A program made the position numbers and the translations under genes. The notes below the pieces were generated by a model, which was not told the DNA's origin, ran no database searches, and worked only from the letters and a program-made list of their open reading frames with translations. From Odontocerum albicorne (taxonomy: Eukaryota > Arthropoda > Insecta > Trichoptera > Odontoceridae), in the NCBI GenBank assembly GCA_949825065.1, contig OX463845.1, positions 29,945,315-30,009,314 on the forward strand: 64,000 nucleotides of DNA. The letters are read 5' to 3'. How positions within the stretch are numbered: the stretch's first letter is position 1; each line of letters opens with the position of its first letter. Shown here piece by piece: positions 34,553 to 46,893 of the stretch.

Positions 34553-35833
34553 CGAGGGCTGCTACTTAAGTTTTGAGATATTGCAACACCAGTGTAGATA
34601 CGTCAAATCTGACATCAGCGTCGTAAAGTTTGACGTTTTTAATGGTATACATGCTCAGAAAAATTTGTCATACGAGTGCTTTTTGTGTTGTTTACAGTGA
34701 CTTGAAAAATTCATCTCGGCCAAAAATGGAATTAAATCGTGAACATTTTCGTGCGATGATTTTTTTTATGATTTTCGACGTGGACTAACTCAACAAAAGT
34801 GTGCCGATCAACTCGCTTCGACTTTTGGTGATGAAGCACCATCCCGGGCCACTGTGTTTAGCTGGTTTTCCGAATTCAATCGTGGTCGTAGTTCGCTCCA
34901 GGACGAATTTCGTGAAGGTTGTCCAAAATCGGTTGTTGTGCCAGAAAACATAGATGCTATGCATGAACTGATATTGCAAGATCGTCATGTGAGATTGAGG
35001 CATGTTTGGGCATTAGTTCCACTCTCATAAATACAATATTGCATGAACATTTGACCGTCAAAAAGATTTGTTCGCGTTGGATACCGCATAATTTGATAAT
35101 CGCTCAAAAAAAGGCTCGTGTCAATTGGTTCAAATAAATGTTGAAAAAAATCGATCGCGGTGCTTCAAAAGACGTTTATAAGATCGTGACAGGCAACGAA
35201 TCATGGATCTACGCATATGAGCCAGAAACTAAACAGCAGTCGACTGTATGGGTCTTTCAAGACGAGCCAAATCCAACAAAAGTTGTTCGCGCATGAAGCA
35301 CTTCGAAGCAAATGGTGGCTTGTTTCTTCAGTATAAATGGTCATGTCGCAACAGTGTCTTTAGTGGAACGTCGTACGGTCAATTTTGAATGGTACATCAC
35401 CATTTGTTTGCCAGTAGTGTTCGGAGAAATGAGGAAAACCAACCGCCGAAGACGGATCATTCTCCACCACGACAATGCGAGCTCTCACATTGGCTCAAAC
35501 AAGTGACTTTTTGAGCACTCAAAACATCGTATTGGTGGGTCATCCGCCGTACAGCCCTGATTTGGCATCCAATGACTTCTTTTTATTCCCGAACATCAAA
35601 AATAAATTGCGAGGTCAACGTTTTTCGATGCCTGAAGAAGCGGTTAATGCGTTCAAAACGCATATTTTGAAGTTACCTCATTCGGAGTGAAAAAATTGCT
35701 TCGAAAATTGGTTCAAACGCATGCAAAAGTGTATTGATCTTCATGGAGAGTATTTTGAAAAACAATAAAGCCATTTTCAATGATAAATATTTGTTTTTAC
35801 TTGTCTGTCTCAAAACTTAAGTAGCAACCCTCG
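34553..35833 (+). mobile_element. Mariner element, GCTACTTAAGTTTTGAGA family, near full length
   Basis: Ends CGAGGGCTGCTACTTAAGTT and its inverted copy, with TA at both borders. All transposase parts are present in order, but stops and frame changes interrupt them. Its ends begin with CGAG, relevant to the TACGAGTA scars discussed under findings. Confidence 0.93.
34726..35768 (+). pseudogene. Mariner transposase pseudogene, full-length but interrupted
   Basis: Starts ATG-GAA-TTA (MELNREHFRAMIF). The helix-turn-helix part includes FGDEAPSRATVFSWFSEFNR. A break follows in the second helix-turn-helix, then IVTGNESWIYAYEPET, where the first catalytic Asp (usually G-D-E) is Asn. HHDNASSH carries the second Asp. 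The last position is in HPPYSPDLASNDFFLFPNIK. It ends LHGEYFEKQ. Two internal stops and at least two frameshifts are visible. Confidence 0.9.
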
Positions 35834-35924
35834 TATAAGAAGTTACTATAAAAAGCTAAATGGCCTTTTGAATGAAAATTAATTTTAATAAAAGTAGATA
35901 TTGAATAAATAAGTATTTTAATCT

Positions 35925-36795
35925 ATCTATTGTGTAATAAAGCAAATCTGGAAATTATCGTAAGAGGAGGTGACCAAAAGATAAATAGGCTGAAACAGTT
36001 ATTAAACAAGTGTTGGGAATATGGCAGTACACCCGAAGATTGGAGAAGTGCAGTGATAAACCATTTGTATGAAGGAAAATGTACAAAAATGGAATGTGAA
36101 CGAGTGCTACTGGCTTACTAAGCATTGTGAATAAACTTTTGATAAAAAAAAGGTGAAAAACCGAAAAGAAAGTGTGGGAAGGTCATGGTGCCTTTTTAGG
36201 TTGAAGAATATAATGTAGATCAGATTTTTTCTTTGTGTATGATGGGGAAAAATGGATGAAAAATTAAAAGTGTATTATTCATTTGTAGAGAAAGTCTATG
36301 ACCATGTGATAAGAAGCAAGATATTGAATGTAAGCTAATAACACAATATTGTATCATTGTATGCTAAGAGTAGAGCCAGCATTAGAGTGAACAATAACAA
36401 ATAACAACCCAGTCTGAGCGGTTTGATACAACAAAAGGGATAAGCAAAGATGTGTAACATCACCCTGGTTATTCAATATTTATATAAACTCGTGTGTCAA
36501 AGATCTCTTAAGGACATTGAGTGAAATAAAAACATTAAATGGGAATGTATGTAGCTAACTGCTATACGTTGATGACATGATAGTGTTAGCGGAAAATGAT
36601 AATGAATTAAATTATTTATTCATGAAATGTAAAGAAAAGTACCTGAGAAGTCATGGGGATTGAAATGGTGAAAGGAAAAGTAAATGCGATTTTTGGGTAA
36701 ACAATGAAAAATTAGAACAAGTTGAAGAATTATGTTATTTGGGAACAATGTTCTCAAATGGCAGAAAGCAATTAAACTTTACATATTGCTAGAAC
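35925..36795 (+). mobile_element. LINE remnant, polymerase region
   Basis: Decayed non-LTR polymerase: WEYGSTPEDWRSAVINHLYE and GKCTKMECE at the start, an R-V-N-N-N segment in the middle, then a palm-like L-Y-V-D-D-M-I-V-L-A-E-N-D region near 36570 and LEQVEELCYLGTMFSNGRK near 36730. It belongs with or near the family at 7755-9080. Stops throughout. Confidence 0.7.
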
Positions 36796-39379
36796 CTATC
36801 CAATAGCGACATGGTATGTGGTGATGATGATGATTATGAAAATAAAACATACAATTTTTGGACAGTGTTTATTAAAATCTTTAAAATGTGTAAACATCTC
36901 ATAAGACACAATATTTGATTATTTCATTCAAAACACTAATATTAGAAGTGCATAACAATCCAACATTTGAATAAGAGAGCCAGTTACAAAGAAAATACTT
37001 ACAGTACCTACCTTATTTTTATTATAATTACAAAAACTCCTATCACAGTGCAGGTTTTAAATAGTAAGTGCAGGTTATCACTATTGCTATAAGATAACTT
37101 GAATAGTCCTTTTTGTATCTATATTACAGAAAAAAAACATCTGAATATAGCCCTTTATTTGGATTGATGAAGCAGCAGAAGTCTCTAAAAGTTAACACAA
37201 GTGTATGGAAAAAATAACAATTGTAGATTGAAATTGTTATATTTTAACAGTTGGCAAAATTTCACCAAAAAGTATAAAATGTTGATTTAAAAATATATTA
37301 CATTTAAGTTTTTTTAACCATTAGTCATCTGACAGTACTTTTGAATATTGCTTTATTTTCTATTTTTTTATACTCATCCAGATCTAATTTTGCCTGATTA
37401 AAATAGAAAGTTAACAACTTTTTTCCGTAGTAAAATAAATTTGAAATAACTTGAGTCTTATTGTAACAAATAAAAATTGTAGCCCATTAATTATTTTACA
37501 ATTGGACATAGTTATGCAAAAAAGACCCAAACCTGTTCAAGGATAACTGAGGGAATCATCAGGGATAACTGAGGGAAGCATCTCACCACTTTGAATGGTC
37601 TTGTATGACAGTGGTGCACAGCCTGGGGTTCGTGAAATGGTGTGTAGGGGTCATCAAAATGTATTAGGTACTTTTAAATAACTAATAAAAAGCAAGTATC
37701 ATTTAAGATTTGATGTAGGACAGATATAATAACCATTTCAATGATTAAGTCAAATATGGAATTGGTTATTTCGAAGATTCAATCTCAAATTTCACTCATT
37801 GTTATAATATTTTATATTACCCGGAAACTATTTTAAATTAATCTTACTTGAATAAATAAACCAAGAAAATTTTATTTGTGTTTCTTATTTAAGTGATTAT
37901 CATAATGATTATCCAGCAAATATAGGGTTGTAGGTGAAAAAAGTTGCACACCACCATCATCAGTGACGTAATTTGAACTTAAAATACCTATTTAATGGTC
38001 TTGATATTTTTGCACAACGGATTCATTAATGATTTTTTAATATTTCAAATTAACAAAAAAAAGGTAAATTGTTGGCTGGGTCTTTTTTGCACATACACAT
38101 ATGTCCAATTCTTACATGTGACAGACAACACGGGCTAAAATTTAAAAAATGCACATTAAAACACTTTTTTATAGATTCAATTTGAGAAAAATACACTGAA
38201 TTGAGATTATATCTTGAAGATGGAGATTTTTATCTTTAAGGCCATAAGAGTACCAGAGATAACAAGTTACTTCAAAGTGAGTCCAGGAGCTCAGCATCAC
38301 AATATGAATTGTACAGAGTTATAGAAAGAGGTAAATAGAACTGTTACCACTGGTGCACTTATTGTATTAATTACTATTCCATTTTGTTGTGGAAGGATTG
38401 TTTTAATATTCTCTGCCATCATAATTTTTTTCTCAAAAGCAGTAAGTAATGTGTGCTGTACTGTAAATCCAAATTGTTTATCAGTTAAGAATAAACAAGT
38501 AAAATTTCATAAAATCAAGTCCACAAAGGGCATGTTATTATTTGCATATATATGAATGTATCATAAGCATTTTATCTCACACTCGTTTTTCTTTGAAAGG
38601 TAAAATTTTATGCACTCAAAGTCAAAGTTATCAAAAATCAGTTGCATTATACATTTACTTGCCAAGTTTGTACCATCACCCCGTTTCTCTGTCAGGCAGG
38701 ATATAAAATTTCTAATGTGAGTGTATGCTAACTTCTTTATGTTGATACATAGTATTATTATCCTTATAGACAGGCACCATGAATGCTTTCAAAATTTATA
38801 ATAGGTTTAACTGTCATATCTTCATAAAAAAAAGTAAGGGAAAAGAAAAAAATAAAAGAAACAAAGAAAATAAAACACCACCAAAACAGTGATTCTGAGT
38901 TTGATTTATGTTAGCTTAGATTATCTTAAACACAACTATTTTGTTATGAGCTGATTAAAAACCATGGTAAATAACTTGCAATAAATTCGTGAAGTGAAAA
39001 ATCTGAGAATGAACGTTGTTAATCCCTAGGGCATGTTTGTTAAAAAAATGTGTAAGAAAAAGTATATATGACATTGGTTGAAGCATAAAGTACTATAGCA
39101 AGTGGAAGAATTCAGCTATTTAACATATGTATATTGTGTTAATAAATGTTATACACAACATAATATATATTTATAATATTGGAACATAAACACAACTTCG
39201 CATATTATACGAAGATGTGTTGTGATAGAAAAATCTGACTTTTTAGCCTCTTAGCCTACCCCATCAGGGAAAACGCCTGATGATATGAACTTAGCAATAA
39301 AAATAGTGATTAAATTTTAAGGCAGCCCTACTTAATTTGGAGGTCAGACTAAATATACTTGTTAAAATTATATAATATA
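36796..39379. other. Long intergenic stretch, nothing recognised
   Basis: AT-rich, almost no open frames above 60 codons, no splice-bounded exon and no TACGAGTA. A short local repeat of GGATAACTGAGGGAA occurs at 37540-37580. Positions 38820-38885 are purine-rich. Confidence 0.5.
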
Positions 39380-40308
39380 CGAGGCGTATCCAGAAAGTAA
39401 GTGTACTGAGGCTCTCACGACCGGATGGATTTTATTTTCGACATGTTGGCTACACTTCCGTGTAGCCTGACCCTTCCCCTCCGCAACGAGACTGGTTCGA
39501 GGTCAGTACGTTGAGAAGTGTCGACGCGACAACACGTTTCATGAAAAATGTCAATCCAATCTCCCGCCAAGTGCGAAATAAATAATGCCGGGCAAGAGTT
39601 TTTGAGGCGCTGCAAACTCCATGGAGATGAATTTCTCCGCTCCATCGTTACTGGAGATGAAACTTGGGTTGCACACTACACGCCTGAAACCAAAAGGCAG
39701 TCTCAACAGTGGCGTCACACCTCTTCACCCTCCGCCAAAAAGTTCAAAACCACAATTTCAGCCAAGAAAATCATGGCATCCGTGTTTTGGGACTGTCAAG
39801 GCATAATTTTAATTGAATATATGCCTCAAGGGGAGACCATCAACTCTGCAAGATACTGTGAGACCCTAAAAAAATTTCGGAGGGCGATTCAGAACAAGAG
39901 AGGCATGCTGACAAAGGGAGTCTGCCTGCTGCACGACAATGCCAGACGGAACTGCTCGCTTCGTTTAAATGGGATGTCCTGAACCATCCCGCGCATTCCC
40001 CTGACCTAGCACCTTCAGATTACTATCTCTTTACCTCCCTGAAGCTGCACATGGGTGGAAAAAGGTTTTCAACCGACGAGGAGGTAAAGGAAGAGGTGGA
40101 GAAGTGGACGGAGGGGTTGGCGGGAAACTACATCGAGGAAGGCATCAAAAAGTTGATACCCCGCTTCACCACCTGCATTGAGAGGAATGGCGACCATGTC
40201 GAAAAATAGCTTACATATGTACTACGGTAACCACGTAATTTTTGGGTTTAAATAAAAAAAATTGTTACCTACAAAAATTCAGTACACTTAGTTTCTGGAT
40301 ATGCCTCG
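39380..40308 (+). mobile_element. Mariner element with deleted N-terminus, copy 2
   Basis: Ends CGAGGCGTATCCAGAAAGTA and TTAGTTTCTGGATATGCCTCG-type right end, with TA at both borders. It is nearly identical to 13531-14481 and carries the same missing N-terminal half, so the deletion predates their spread. It differs by a private 22-base deletion after CGACAATGCCAGAC (near 39947) and small indels. Confidence 0.93.
39548..40209 (+). pseudogene. Truncated mariner transposase, copy 2
   Basis: Open from 39548 to 39982, including GDETWVAHY and the YMPQGETINSARYCETLKKF segment that is broken in copy 1, up to LLHDNAR. The 22-base deletion then shifts the frame, and the remaining part (SPDLAPSDYYLF to RNGDHVEK) is read in another frame to a stop near 40209. 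It lacks the DNA-binding half. Confidence 0.88.
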
Positions 40309-40479
40309 TACATAAAAAAAACATGTAATAAAAAGATTCATGACATTTGTAGGAAACAACTTCAGGTAACTTCATTAAATATAATGTTTTTAGAGTACAA
40401 CAATTTGAGTCTTTAAAAGAAAAACTTAAGTGTAATAAAATACTTAGAATATAATAATGCACATTAAATTTTATTTATT

Positions 40480-41577
40480 ATTATTATTATTACACATGAC
40501 AAGAAATATACATAATTTGCGAAATACAATAGGCAATTTAATTTGGACATACAATTTTAATGGATCTGGGTTTGTTGCCTTTCATTTGTCGTATCCCCTT
40601 TTTTTACAGGCTTTTGCCTGTATCTCACTGACGATATTTAGCATGAAAAAATAAATCGATACTTCTTTCCGATTTTTGATTACACAAAAACAAAACCCCG
40701 TTGCACATTCTCATCAACCTGACAAACAGTGACACTCAATTACAACTGGAAACATAATGCAAAATCAAATTCCTCACACATCATCATTCAAGAAAGACCA
40801 AAAATGTTCATCCCATAATATACCGCACACAATCATAAGAACAAAAATAAAAACAAAAACATACAGAAAAACAAATATAAAACAACAAGAAGAAACCCAC
40901 ACTCAAGAGCCCACACAAATCTTTTCCACACGTCATTCATCCTGAAAGCCCAAGTACTCAAAATCCTGTCGCAATAACAACCACACTTCGATCGACTGTC
41001 TAAATGGTTTTCCTCCCTTTACATTTATTTAATTCGGCACGCCATTGTATGTCATGGGAGCCAAATAAGCATATTGCCTTTGGGCAAAAGAGGTATTAAC
41101 TCTAGGGATGGTGAACATTTCATTAGTTGCCATGCGTGTCACGTGTCTCTGCTGAGTCTGCATCTTCCCTTCCTCTCGATGGTAGTGCCAGAGAATGGAT
41201 TTGAGATGCAAATTGGCTATGTTCAGGACCCGATACTCTCTGAAAAGCTCCGCCGTGGGATACTGGGCAGGAAGTTTATTAATTATTTTCACAATCAATT
41301 TTTGGGAAACCTGCAATATGTGTTTTTGGGTTAAAGTGCATCCCCCCCAAACTGATATACTGTAAGAAATTGCTGACTGACATAAGGCGAAGTATATACT
41401 TTTAAGAATATTTTCACTGAGCACATTTCGAATCATACGGAATATGTATCCTAGTTTTCTGATTTTTGTGCTCAAAGTGTTAATATGGACTTCCCAACGA
41501 AGGAACTGATCAACATAAACTCCAAGGTACTTTATACTATCAACCCTTTCCAAAGAAGCACAACTACAGTCAGCCAT
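40480..41577 (-). mobile_element. LINE 3' half with simple-repeat tail, minus strand, longest copy
   Basis: The open frame 41577-41029 (182 codons) encodes the region after the palm domain: DSIKYLGVYVDQFLRWEVHI, then SAISYSISVWGGCTLTQKHI, then PAQYPTAELFREYRVLNIAN, ending NTSFAQRQYAYLAPMTYNGV. The 3' untranslated region then runs to a (TAA)n/TAAATAAA tail near 40480. No endonuclease or catalytic palm remains. Related ends are at 25640-26425 and 31150-31290. Confidence 0.88.
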
Positions 41578-42013
41578 GAGTGAACAAGTGTGCAGTGTTA
41601 TGTATTTATGTGCAGGTCCTCGAGTTCTTGTAAATATGCTAAATTAAAGTAATAATGTAGAATATGTTACTTTTTTTATAATTATAATTAAAATAATAAT
41701 GTAGAATATGTTACTTTTTTTATGAAATGATATTTAGTTTTCCTTAGTTACTAACCACTTAAGACTACAGTGCAAAACAAGTTGCCACTTTAATGAAAGT
41801 TAATATACAGAAAGTAAACAAACACAGGATGTGTAAAATGTGTAAGATGGTCAAGAATAAAAAAATTCCACAAAACCATAACAATAGATACACCAAAGGT
41901 GGAGAAAGACCTTTTGCTACCTCTTTCATTTATGGTTCAATACTTTTCTTGTGATGCAAAGCTCAGAGATTCACATTGAAGTAACGTGTCATCTCTAGTA
42001 CCCTGTCTTCAAG

Positions 42014-42050
<37 letters not shown>

Positions 42051-42315
42051 ATTTGTGGTCCTTAAACTATTAATTTAAGAATAATTTTGAATCCCTAAAT
42101 TACAAGCAAGTAGACAATACACAGACATCTTAATTTCCCTTCATAAATTAAATAAAGCATAATCGATTTTCACAAAATCTAGTACAATTTTTCCTTGAGT
42201 CAAATTATTTCTCCATTATTGTAAAGAGTCTTTCAAATTGAGCAGTTTTTTAAATTATATTTTTTTTAATTCTTGAATAAAACACAATTTGCTTTGATTT
42301 AATTTTTTTTTTATT
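41578..42315. other. Intergenic with simple repeats
   Basis: Contains a short tandem duplication of AATAATGTAGAATATGTTAC (41651 and 41695) and an (AT)n microsatellite of about 30 bases near 42018-42048. No gene. Confidence 0.6.
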
Positions 42316-42319
42316 GGTC

Positions 42320-42610
42320 ATTGAAGTATAATGTATGACATTTAAACACAAAAAACAATATCCGCCAAATGTCCACCTCTTGCAGCTCCACAGATGTCCA
42401 CTCTTTTGTCAAAATTTTAGATGACATTTTGGCATAATTGCGGTTCTAACTCACCAATAATGCGAACAATTTCGTCCTTTAGCTCAGGAATTGATTGGGG
42501 GTCATTCTTATAGACCTAGCTTTTCACGTAATCCCAGAGAAAATAGTCCAACGCAGTCAGATCACATGATCATGGTGGCCAATTAACATCACCGTTTCCG
42601 GAGATTATAT
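42320..42610 (-). pseudogene. Fragment of a Tc1/IS630-like (DDE_3) transposase
   Basis: Minus-strand translation gives W-P-P-x-S-C-D-L-T-A-L-D-Y-F-L-W-D-Y-V-K near 42570-42515, the end of a DDE catalytic domain. QSIPELKDEIVRIIGELEPQ and a DKRVDICGAARGGHLADIVF-like C-terminus follow. This combination is common in insect genomes. Two stops interrupt it and the upstream domain is missing. Confidence 0.75.
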
Positions 42611-44719
42611 AAAAAACAAAATAATTCAACAATTTGAATTATATATGACTCCATTTTTATAAATGTCATACATTACACTTCTCAAATGTCATAAGACCCA
42701 GGCAAATTCGGGACGCCATTTGTGTTTTATCCAAGAACTAAAAAAACACTCAATTTGAAAGACCCTCTACATAGGAAACTTCAACTAAGTTGATTTTTAA
42801 AATAATTAAATTTTTAATAAAATAATGCTTCCATTTTTTTATAATAACTTTTAATAAAGCGAAAATTTCAATTAGCTAAACAAAAATGTAATATTACATC
42901 AAAAACATGAACTATCATAAATTTGGTTGATTAACTTGTTACAAGAGATTTAATACTGTTATTTTTTTCAAGTCAAGATGCCCTTGGTGTTAGTTCGATG
43001 TCACTAAATGGCATTAAAGTCCAAATCATCCTCATTCATAATTCAGGATATATTGTGACTTAGATAAGAAAGTACAAATACAAAATATGTATTCATACCA
43101 CATATTTGAGACAAATTATCAAATTGATAATTGTAAGATAATTTTTTATTTAAAAACCCAAGAATTGTATTATATATCTAATTTAAGTGTTTTAAAAAAC
43201 ATGTTTAACAATATAATATTAATTATCGTTAATTTGATTGAATCCTCAAATTTCCAAAATAATGAATTCATGTATCGGTAAAGATACTATCATTGATGCC
43301 ATGTAGTAAGAATAAAGCTTATTCAGAAATACATTTTGTTGAAATCATAAATGAGTTATGGGAAAAAATACACTTTTTCTTCCAATATCTCATACAAAAT
43401 GTGACTTAATAATTAAATTTATGAAAATATTGTATTGCACTGTTTACTTAATATGATTTTTAGTACAAATATCCTTAAAACTTCCATCAATTATAGATAT
43501 TTCAAGAATATAGCAAATCTCACTGGAACATTCTTAATTTACACAATGTTGGCAAATATAAACAACTTTTCACAAGCCTTATTTTTAGAATATTTTGCAT
43601 AAATAACTATTTTTATTTCCAAGATGAATGTTCAATATAAGAATTGAAATACATAAAAAAAAAAAAACTGAGTTAAAATAGTACATTATTCAAAAGTCAT
43701 TGGCATGGTTGGACTTTAAGCCAGTTTTGCTAATTGTCAAGCATTGTTTGATACAAATAATTGTATCACAATTAATTTTATTTCCAGCCTGAAGTATTTG
43801 TCCCCTCAACATTTTTTTTAAAAAGCATATTTTTCATAGAAATCACTTAAAATTAAATGATTGTCTTTAATTGAATCATAAAAAATAGTTTTTCTGTCAC
43901 TTTAATTCTTAAAAATTCATACATATTTATTTTAAGTAGTAATATTAATGTGTTGTTAACTTCGCACTTAAAATACCCTAGTTGGGGTCAAACTAAAAGA
44001 ATTCCAATATTAAATTACTATCCTTAAATCAATCATCACCCTCCAGTGGACCGATCAGGATGGAGTTCCACGTAAAATATGGAAGTCCATCCTGGTCAGT
44101 AAACAGACCTTTTTTTTATTTTTCATAATTCTTAGAAAATATATTAATTTCCTTTTCTTCAATGCGCGCAATTACTTGAATATTTGGAATATAAGAAATA
44201 TTTCATGTTTTTAGGTTATGTAAATTATTTACCTCGAACATTTTCAAACTCGACCATTTATATGAAAAATTATTTGGAAGTTTCATTTTGTAGTGTATTA
44301 ATGTAAATGTATTTTTCTCAACAAAAGCTGCACAAGTTATGAGTGATTTAAACTTAATTATAATTACTTTAGGAGCTGACAAATACCTATATTATACATA
44401 AAACTTTCTAATGAGAATTACTTTACTGCAGTCATAATCAAAAACAATATATTTGTAGTTGAATACGTTTACTAAATCAGATATCATTCAAAAATAGCTT
44501 TGACTAATTACTTCTACGTAAGCAGTGCTTTTGTTAATTATGGCAGAAGTCTCAAAAAGGGAAATACTTGACAATTACCACTTGCACAAATTTTGATCAA
44601 ACTAAATAGGCACTAAGATAATATCACAATAAATATTTACATTTATATAACTCGCAAGCATTTAACTCAAAATAAGGCAAATCATACATAATATCACACA
44701 AACTTACTTATAATAGACA
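42611..44719. other. Long intergenic stretch, nothing recognised
   Basis: Strongly AT-rich. An imperfect inverted pair, CTCCAGTGGACCGATCAGGA and GAAGTCCATCCTGGTCAGT, lies at about 44040-44100 and may be a small degraded repeat. No coding evidence. Confidence 0.5.
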
Positions 44720-44721
44720 TA

Positions 44722-45976
44722 ACACATCGATCAATAAGTCCCGGGACTAACTACTAAAACAACATTTATTTGCCAAAATTCTTCTTTATTCATCAACATA
44801 CTCTCCTTCAAGAGCGATACATTCATTCCAACGCTTTCCTAACTTTTCTATGCCAGCCATGTAGAACGATTAATCTTTGATTTCAAAATAGGCGTTTGTT
44901 TCGGCAATCGCTTCTTCATTGGAGCCAAATCTCTTTCCCTGGAGCATCTTTTTGAGGTCTGCGAACAGCCAATAGTCATTGGGTCCAAATCTGGATAATA
45001 CGGTGGGTCCAGAAGCAATTCGAAGTTCAACTCATGCAATTTGGCCATCGTTACCATCGACTTGTGACACGGTGCATTGTCCTGATGAAAGTCCTGATTT
45101 TTTTGCAATTTCTGCCTTCAAACGCTATGTAATATTCGCTATTGATGGTTTTTCCCTCTTCAAGGTGATCAATGAATATTATACCATGTGCATCCCAAAA
45201 TACGGAGGCCAAAATCTTCCCGGCCGACTGTTGAGTTTTTGGTCGCTTCGAACGACTTTCACCGGTTGCTCTCCACTCAGCTGACTGCCGATTTGATTCC
45301 GGAGTATAGTGGTGGATCCAAGTTTCATCCATTGTCACATACCGATGCAAACACTCCTGTTTATTTCATGTAAACAGTGCCAAACAGCGCTTTGAATCAT
45401 CGATGCGTTGTTGTTTCTGTTCCATTGTGAGCAAACGCGGCACCCATTTCGAAAAAGCTTTTTCATGACCAAATGTTCATGCAAAATAGTGTCAACACTA
45501 CCAAATGATATCTTCAGGATGTCAGCTATCTCACGCAACTTTACTTTGCGATTTTCCATCACGATTTTGAGTTTTTTTTTATGTTTTCTGGTCTAACAGC
45601 CTCATTTGGACGACCAGAGCGTTCAGCATCATTTGTGTCTGTACGACCGCGTTTAAAATCAGCATACCACCGACAAATGGTTGTTTTCGACGGAGCAGAG
45701 CCCAAATAACACTTTTCAAGCCATCGCTAAGTTTGAACGGTATTTTTTCCCATTAAAAGCAATGTTTTATCAACACACGAAATTCGGTTTTTTTCATTGT
45801 TTTGAAAATAGCAAAAGTAGCGTCACTAAAACCACTGTAACTCAATGACACAATGTCGGAATGTCATGAAAGTTTGACACGTAACTTCTGAAGATTGGTA
45901 CTAACTGAGAATGGTATGGATTTGTTATTAGAAGTGCCATATGTTGGTTAGTCCCGGGACTTATTGATCGATGTGT
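44722..45976 (-). mobile_element. Mariner element, CCCGGG-type ends, copy 2
   Basis: Ends ACACATCGATCAATAAGTCC and a perfect inverted copy, with TA at both borders; these ends are better preserved than in the copy at 1084-2385. The transposase on the minus strand is broken in several places. Confidence 0.94.
44848..45850 (-). pseudogene. Mariner transposase pseudogene (copy 2 of CCCGGG family)
   Basis: Pieces in order on the minus strand: an N-terminal part with MENRKVKLREIADILKISFG (from 45562), MDETWIHHYTPESNRQSAEW with the first catalytic Asp (45350-45051), and FHQDNAPCHKSMVTMAKLHE with the second (45108-44848). Internal deletions around 45110-45125 and shifts after PYYPDLDP, different from those of copy 1, show independent decay. 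Confidence 0.88.
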
Positions 45977-45978
45977 TA

Positions 45979-46893
45979 CATATTATGTTTATACACACCA
46001 CAGCATTTTTTATCCAAACGAGGTGGCGTAAACATTAACTCTAAAAATGTTTTCCGTCAACCTTGTTTATATATTGCATCAAAAAAATATAAATATGAGA
46101 AAAAAATGACTAGTATGTTTTTTGCGAGAAATGTTATCTTTAATTTTGATACTCAAAAAAAATGCTCAAATTATAATTTTTTAACAAATATTAAATGGAA
46201 TGAGAGAATTATAAAGTATCTGTTTAAAAATGTAGAGATTTTAATTATAAAATTGACAGGAAGTTTTTTATTGTTTGAAAAGTGTACATAAAATTTCAAT
46301 AGGTCATGGATTGTGAACTTTTGAAGTATATGAGCGTGAAGCGATTTAAATTGTTTTAAACCATGTCATGTATAATACATATATTATATTCATTAGAGGA
46401 ATGAAATTGAATTGAAATAAGTAAGTAAAGTTTCAACAACATATAAATAATATTAAACTAACACTAGGCATAAAAAGGAAATACATGAAATCAATTTATT
46501 TAATACATTAACTAAATAATTCTTTGGTATTACATCTACAGGAAAAAAAATATCATGTAGATTCTTAAAAACTTGGATAAAGTATGGCTCTAGTATTACA
46601 TATATATCTGATATTACATATTTTCCAATAATAAAACATAATCATATTTATATTAAATAATTTTATCAAAGGTTTCGCCACAGTGATAAATGTAATTAGT
46701 GGAATAACAAAATAATTTCTTACATATATAATTTATTGGATAAAAGTCATTAGCAACACAGAAAACTATATTTATAATTATTTTTTTATTAACATTTAAA
46801 AGCCTTTGAAAATATTTATTTGTATAGTAAATTTAATTTTGTGAAATAATAAAGGAATTGAAAAATAAATTTGATTAGGATAAAATTCTAAAA
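45979..46893. other. Intergenic downstream of FAM234-like gene
   Basis: AT-rich. The 106-codon plus-strand frame at 45971-46291 is K/N/F/I-rich chance sequence partly overlapping the mariner border. The 3' end of the minus-strand gene lies here; a minus-strand AATAAA is at 46815-46820. Confidence 0.5.
46815..46820 (-). promoter_or_regulatory. Likely polyadenylation signal of the FAM234-like gene
   Basis: The minus strand reads AATAAA about 75 bases after the stop codon at 46894, a normal distance for a short 3' untranslated region. Other A/T-rich variants are nearby, so the choice is tentative. Confidence 0.45.

Noticed and set aside
42018..42048. (AT)n tract as an origin or regulatory site
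   Set aside because: A plain dinucleotide microsatellite with nothing else to support a function.
44040..44100. Inverted pair around GGACCGATCAGGATGG and CCATCCTGGTCAG as a regulatory hairpin
   Set aside because: Imperfect, single occurrence and far from any gene; probably a degraded repeat.
45971..46291. 106-codon plus-strand frame
   Set aside because: Starts inside the border of a mariner and has the K/N/F/I bias of A/T-rich noncoding sequence.
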